Below are positions 30,149 through 32,370 of a DNA stretch of 32,370 bases, in pieces. The position numbers and the translations under genes were made by a program. The DNA comes from DASSKA01 sp035690905 (GTDB taxonomy: Bacteria; Actinomycetota; Actinomycetes; Propionibacteriales; Nocardioidaceae): NCBI GenBank assembly GCA_035690905.1, contig DASSKA010000133.1, forward strand, positions 1-32,370, written 5' to 3'. Position 1 is the first letter of the stretch. Each line of letters starts with the position of its first letter. The notes under the pieces are model-generated. The model did no database searches, was not told where the DNA came from, and worked only from the letters and a program-made list of their open reading frames with translations.

Positions 30149-30177
30149 ACGGTAAATGAGTGAGCACTCACTCACAA
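30149..30177 (-). promoter_or_regulatory. tetR-ABC operon promoter with embedded operator
   Basis: On the minus strand, TTGTGA (30172-30177) and TACCGT (30149-30154) are 17 nt apart. The 18-bp inverted repeat TGAGTGAGCACTCACTCA (plus-strand reading, 30157-30174) has perfect 8-bp arms around CA and fills the spacer between the two boxes. A repressor bound here would exclude RNA polymerase. Transcription should start about 7 nt after the -10 box, at GTG 30141. Confidence 0.75.
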
Positions 30178-30195
30178 GCGGTTTTCGCGGCGGAT

Positions 30196-30283
30196 CTTTA
30201 CCAGGGCACCATGGTTTTGACCCGCTCCCCATGGTGAATTCACCATGGGGAGCTGCCCTTTACCAGGGGACCCTGGTAAGGGG
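30196..30283. repeat. bipartite palindromic element, copy 2
   Basis: The element contains a gapless 30-bp palindrome at 30224-30253, with the same central CCATGGTGAATTCACCATGG as copy 1. A second palindrome at 30256-30283 has 13-bp arms (one G-T pair) built on TTACCAGGG/CCCTGGTAA around GA. A degenerate relative of the second palindrome, TTTACCAGGGCACCATGG, lies at 30198-30215. The element begins 2 nt after the stop of the minus-strand pdxH gene and lies upstream of the tetR promoter. The outer arms differ from copy 1, but each difference is matched on the opposite arm. Confidence 0.85.
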
Positions 30284-30285
30284 GC

Positions 30286-30933
30286 TCAGGGCGCGAGCCG
30301 GTCGACCGCCCAGCCGGAGTCGGTACGGCGGTAGCGCAGCCGGTCGTGCATCCGGCCCGGCCGGCCCTGCCAGAACTCGAGAAGGTGGGGTACGACGCGG
30401 TAGCCGCCCCAGTGCGGCGGGGCGGGGATCGCCTCGTCGCGTCCGAACCGGGCCGCCACCGCGTCGTACGACGCGTCGAGGACCGCCCGGTCGGCGACCA
30501 CCTCCGACTGCGGCGACGCCCAGGCACCGATCTGCGAGGCGCGCGGGCGGGTGTCGAAGTACGCCTGGTTCTCCGCCGGCGTCATCCGCGAGGCAGCACC
30601 CTCGATGCGCACCTGGCGCTGCAGCGGATGCCACGGGAACAGCAGCGCGCAGTCCGGCCGCGCCGCCAGCTCCGCGGCCTTGCGGGAGGAGTAGTTGGTG
30701 TAGAAGCAGAACCCGCGCTCGTCGAGCCCCTTCAGCAGCACCATCCGCGCCGACGGGGCACCCGCGACCGAGACCGTCGACAGCACCATCGCGTTCGGCT
30801 CGTGGAGCCCGGCCGTGACGGTGTCGTGCATCCAGCGCCGGAACATCGCCAGCGGGTCTGCCGGCAGGTCGCCCTCGCACAGTCCCTCCGCGGCGTACTC
30901 GCGCCGCAGCTCCGCCAGGTCCCGCTCCGTCAT
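30286..30933 (-). CDS. pdxH: pyridoxamine 5'-phosphate oxidase
   Basis: From ATG 30933 the protein has 215 residues, the usual PdxH length. FMN- and PLP-binding segments are visible: NAMVLSTVSVAGAPSARMVL then LKGLDERGFCFYTNYSSRKA, CALLFPWHPLQRQVRIEG, SRASQIGAWASPQS and the conserved C-terminus EFWQGRPGRMHDRLRYRR ending WAVDRLAP. The enzyme oxidises pyridoxine or pyridoxamine 5'-phosphate to pyridoxal 5'-phosphate. The -10 box TACATT (30940-30945) ends 6 nt before the ATG, indicating a leaderless message. It is divergent from citrate synthase, with 83 bp between the starts. Confidence 0.95.
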   Translation of the reverse strand: MTERDLAELRREYAAEGLCEGDLPADPLAMFRRWMHDTVTAGLHEPNAMVLSTVSVAGAPSARMVLLKGLDERGFCFYTNYSSRKAAELAARPDCALLFPWHPLQRQVRIEGAASRMTPAENQAYFDTRPRASQIGAWASPQSEVVADRAVLDASYDAVAARFGRDEAIPAPPHWGGYRVVPHLLEFWQGRPGRMHDRLRYRRTDSGWAVDRLAP

Positions 30934-30939
30934 GGATTG

Positions 30940-30945
30940 AATGTA
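30940..30945 (-). promoter_or_regulatory. -10 box of leaderless pdxH
   Basis: TACATT on the minus strand ends 6 nt before the pdxH ATG. No Shine-Dalgarno sequence is present. The -35 region is GC-rich and weak. Confidence 0.5.
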
Positions 30946-31016
30946 TCTGCCCGCCGACCCTCGGGCCGCGACCCCGCGCGACAATGCTGGGACCCGAGAA
31001 GACGAAGGAGTCGCAG

Positions 31017-32117
31017 ATGGGCGAAGTTCAGCACGGCCTCGAGGGTGTCATCGCGTTCGAGACACAGATCGCCGAACCGGACAAGGAAGGTTCCGCACTG
31101 CGCTACCGCGGCGTCGACATCGAGGACCTCGTCGGCCGGGTGCCGTTCGAGAACGTGTGGGGCCTGCTCGTCGACGGCTCGTACCAGCCCGGCATGCCAC
31201 CCGCCGAGCCGTTCCCGCTGCCCGTGCACTCCGGGGACATCCGCGTCGACGTGCAGAGCGCGATCGCGCTGCTCCCGCCGGTGTGGGGGCTGCGCCCGCT
31301 CTACGACATCGACGACGTGCGGGCCCGTGACGACCTCGCCCGCGCCGCGGTGATGGTGCTGTCGTACGTCGCCCAGGCGGCTCGCGGCCAGGGCCAGCCG
31401 ATGGTCCCGCAGTCGGAGGTGGACAAGGCCGGTTCGATCACCGAGCGGTTCATGATCCGCTGGAGGGGCGAACCGGATCCCAAGCACGTCAAGGCCGTCG
31501 ACGCGTACTGGGCCTCCGCAGCCGAGCACGGCATGAACGCCTCCACGTTCACCGCCCGGGTGGTCGCCTCCACCGGCGCCGACGTCGGCGCCGCCCTCTC
31601 CGCGGCGGTCGGTGCGATGAGCGGGCCGCTGCACGGCGGAGCGCCGTCGCGGGTGCTCGGCATGATCGAGGAGGTCGAGCGGCGCGGCGAGGCCGAGTCC
31701 TACGTCAAGGAGCTGCTCGACGGCCACCAGCGGCTGATGGGCTTCGGGCACCGCGTCTACCGGGCGGAGGATCCGCGCGCCCGGGTGCTGCGCCGCGCCG
31801 CCCGCGAGCTCGGCGCCCCCCGCTACGAGGTGGCCGAGGCGCTGGAGAAGGCCGCGCTCAAGGAGCTGCGCGAGCGCCGCCCGGACCGGGTCCTCGAGAC
31901 CAACGTGGAGTTCTGGGCCGCCATCGTGCTCGACTTCGCCGAGGTGCCGCCGCACATGTTCACCTCGATGTTCACCTGCGCCCGCACCGGCGGCTGGTCG
32001 GCTCACATCCTGGAGCAGAAGCGCACCGGCCGGCTGATCCGGCCGTCCGCGAAGTACGCCGGCCCGGCCTCCCGCGCCGCCGACGAGGTGGATGGCTGGA
32101 ACCCGGCCTGGGCGTGA
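31017..32117 (+). CDS. citA: citrate synthase (citrate synthase 2 type)
   Basis: ATG 31017 follows GAAGGAG and gives 366 residues. GLEGVIAFETQIAEPDKEGS and LRYRGVDIEDLV at the start fit the shorter actinobacterial citrate synthase (CitA, citrate synthase 2) rather than the longer GltA. Catalytic residues are likely His206 (SGPLHGGAPS), His245 (MGFGHRVYRA) and Asp306 (IVLDFAEVPP). TCARTGGWSAHILEQ and RPSAKYAGP contribute to substrate binding. It condenses oxaloacetate and acetyl-CoA to citrate. A methylcitrate synthase activity cannot be excluded. Its stop overlaps the next start (GTGA). Adjacent pdxH and citrate synthase 2 genes occur in other actinobacteria, as I recall. Confidence 0.92.
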   Translation: MGEVQHGLEGVIAFETQIAEPDKEGSALRYRGVDIEDLVGRVPFENVWGLLVDGSYQPGMPPAEPFPLPVHSGDIRVDVQSAIALLPPVWGLRPLYDIDDVRARDDLARAAVMVLSYVAQAARGQGQPMVPQSEVDKAGSITERFMIRWRGEPDPKHVKAVDAYWASAAEHGMNASTFTARVVASTGADVGAALSAAVGAMSGPLHGGAPSRVLGMIEEVERRGEAESYVKELLDGHQRLMGFGHRVYRAEDPRARVLRRAARELGAPRYEVAEALEKAALKELRERRPDRVLETNVEFWAAIVLDFAEVPPHMFTSMFTCARTGGWSAHILEQKRTGRLIRPSAKYAGPASRAADEVDGWNPAWA

Positions 32118-32370
32118 GCGAGCTGGAGCGGACCCGCGCCGCCTGGGACGCCGAGGCGGCGGCCTTCGACGAGGAACCCGACCACGGGCTTCGCGATCCG
32201 GAGGTACGACGGGCGTGGCGGGCGTTGCTCGCGGAGGTGCTCCCTCCGGCGCCTTCTCGGATCGCCGACCTCGGCTGCGGAACCGGCAGTCTGGCCACCC
32301 TCCTCGCCGAGGAGGGGCACGTCGTGCACGGCGTGGACGTGTCACCGGAGATGCTGTCGCGGGCCCGCGC
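32114..32370 (+). CDS. class I SAM-dependent methyltransferase, cut by the window end
   Basis: GTG 32114 overlaps the citrate synthase stop as GTGA. The 85 readable codons begin SELERTRAAWDAEAAAFDEE and include the SAM motif ADLGCGTGSLATLLAEEGH followed by VHGVDVSPEML (motif II Asp). This is the N-terminal part of a Methyltransf_11/25-like enzyme. The substrate is unknown. The gene continues beyond position 32370. Confidence 0.85.
   Translation, partial: MSELERTRAAWDAEAAAFDEEPDHGLRDPEVRRAWRALLAEVLPPAPSRIADLGCGTGSLATLLAEEGHVVHGVDVSPEMLSRAR

Overview
The window is about 32 kb of very GC-rich DNA with actinobacterial traits: strong G/C bias at third codon positions, frequent GTG starts, many 4-bp GTGA/ATGA overlaps, TANNNT -10 boxes placed 6-7 nt before start codons (leaderless genes), and an IdeR-type regulator. 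The gene mix and the abundant CGTCGTAC word suggest Nocardioidaceae (Nocardioides or a relative). That placement is an inference. It reads as ordinary chromosome with one probable island.

Layout. 1-2.6 kb: tRNA-Arg(CCT), a 460-bp gap holding a small-ORF remnant and an IdeR-box-like site, then an overlapping DNA methyltransferase/PD-(D/E)XK nuclease pair, read as a type II restriction-modification system. 2.6-6.3 kb: thioesterase, TetR regulator divergent from a small membrane protein, an AI-2E-family exporter and a small membrane protein. 6.3-8.2 kb: a pyrimidine-salvage operon of an NCS1 cytosine permease coupled to a yeast-type cytosine deaminase. 8.4-9.8 kb: a secreted S53 peptidase lacking the usual prodomain. 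10-12.3 kb: SAM methyltransferase, SCO-like lipoprotein, PAP2 phosphatase. 12.5-13.6 kb: a broken MFS exporter. 13.7-15.1 kb: secreted lytic transglycosylase with His-rich and Ser-Pro linkers. 15.2-19.6 kb: saccharopine-dehydrogenase-like reductase, PCMT-like methyltransferase, membrane protein, HAD phosphatase, sirtuin. 19.5-24.2 kb: ABC transporter operon, ideR, photolyase coupled to a hotdog-fold protein. 24.2-25.5 kb: EntS-like MFS. 25.5-25.75 kb: a compact promoter/12-codon ORF/structured-RNA unit. 25.8-30.1 kb: tetR plus a heterodimeric ABC exporter with one degenerate ATPase site. 30.3-32.4 kb: pdxH, divergent from citrate synthase coupled to a methyltransferase cut by the window end.

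The least explained parts are: (i) the promoter + ideal Shine-Dalgarno + 12-codon ORF containing a rare TTA codon + three-way-junction RNA fold at 25513-25752; (ii) two copies of a bipartite palindromic element (8332-8412 and 30196-30283), each placed 2-9 nt after the stop codon of a minus-strand gene, with arm differences that are compensated on both sides; (iii) a second dispersed repeat family (GGTGGTTGAGGAGCGAGCG type) that has been incorporated into the coding end of the PAP2 gene; and (iv) the asymmetric ABC exporter, whose tetR gene has an operator lying between its own -35 and -10 boxes.

All family names come from reading motifs in the translations. No search was run.
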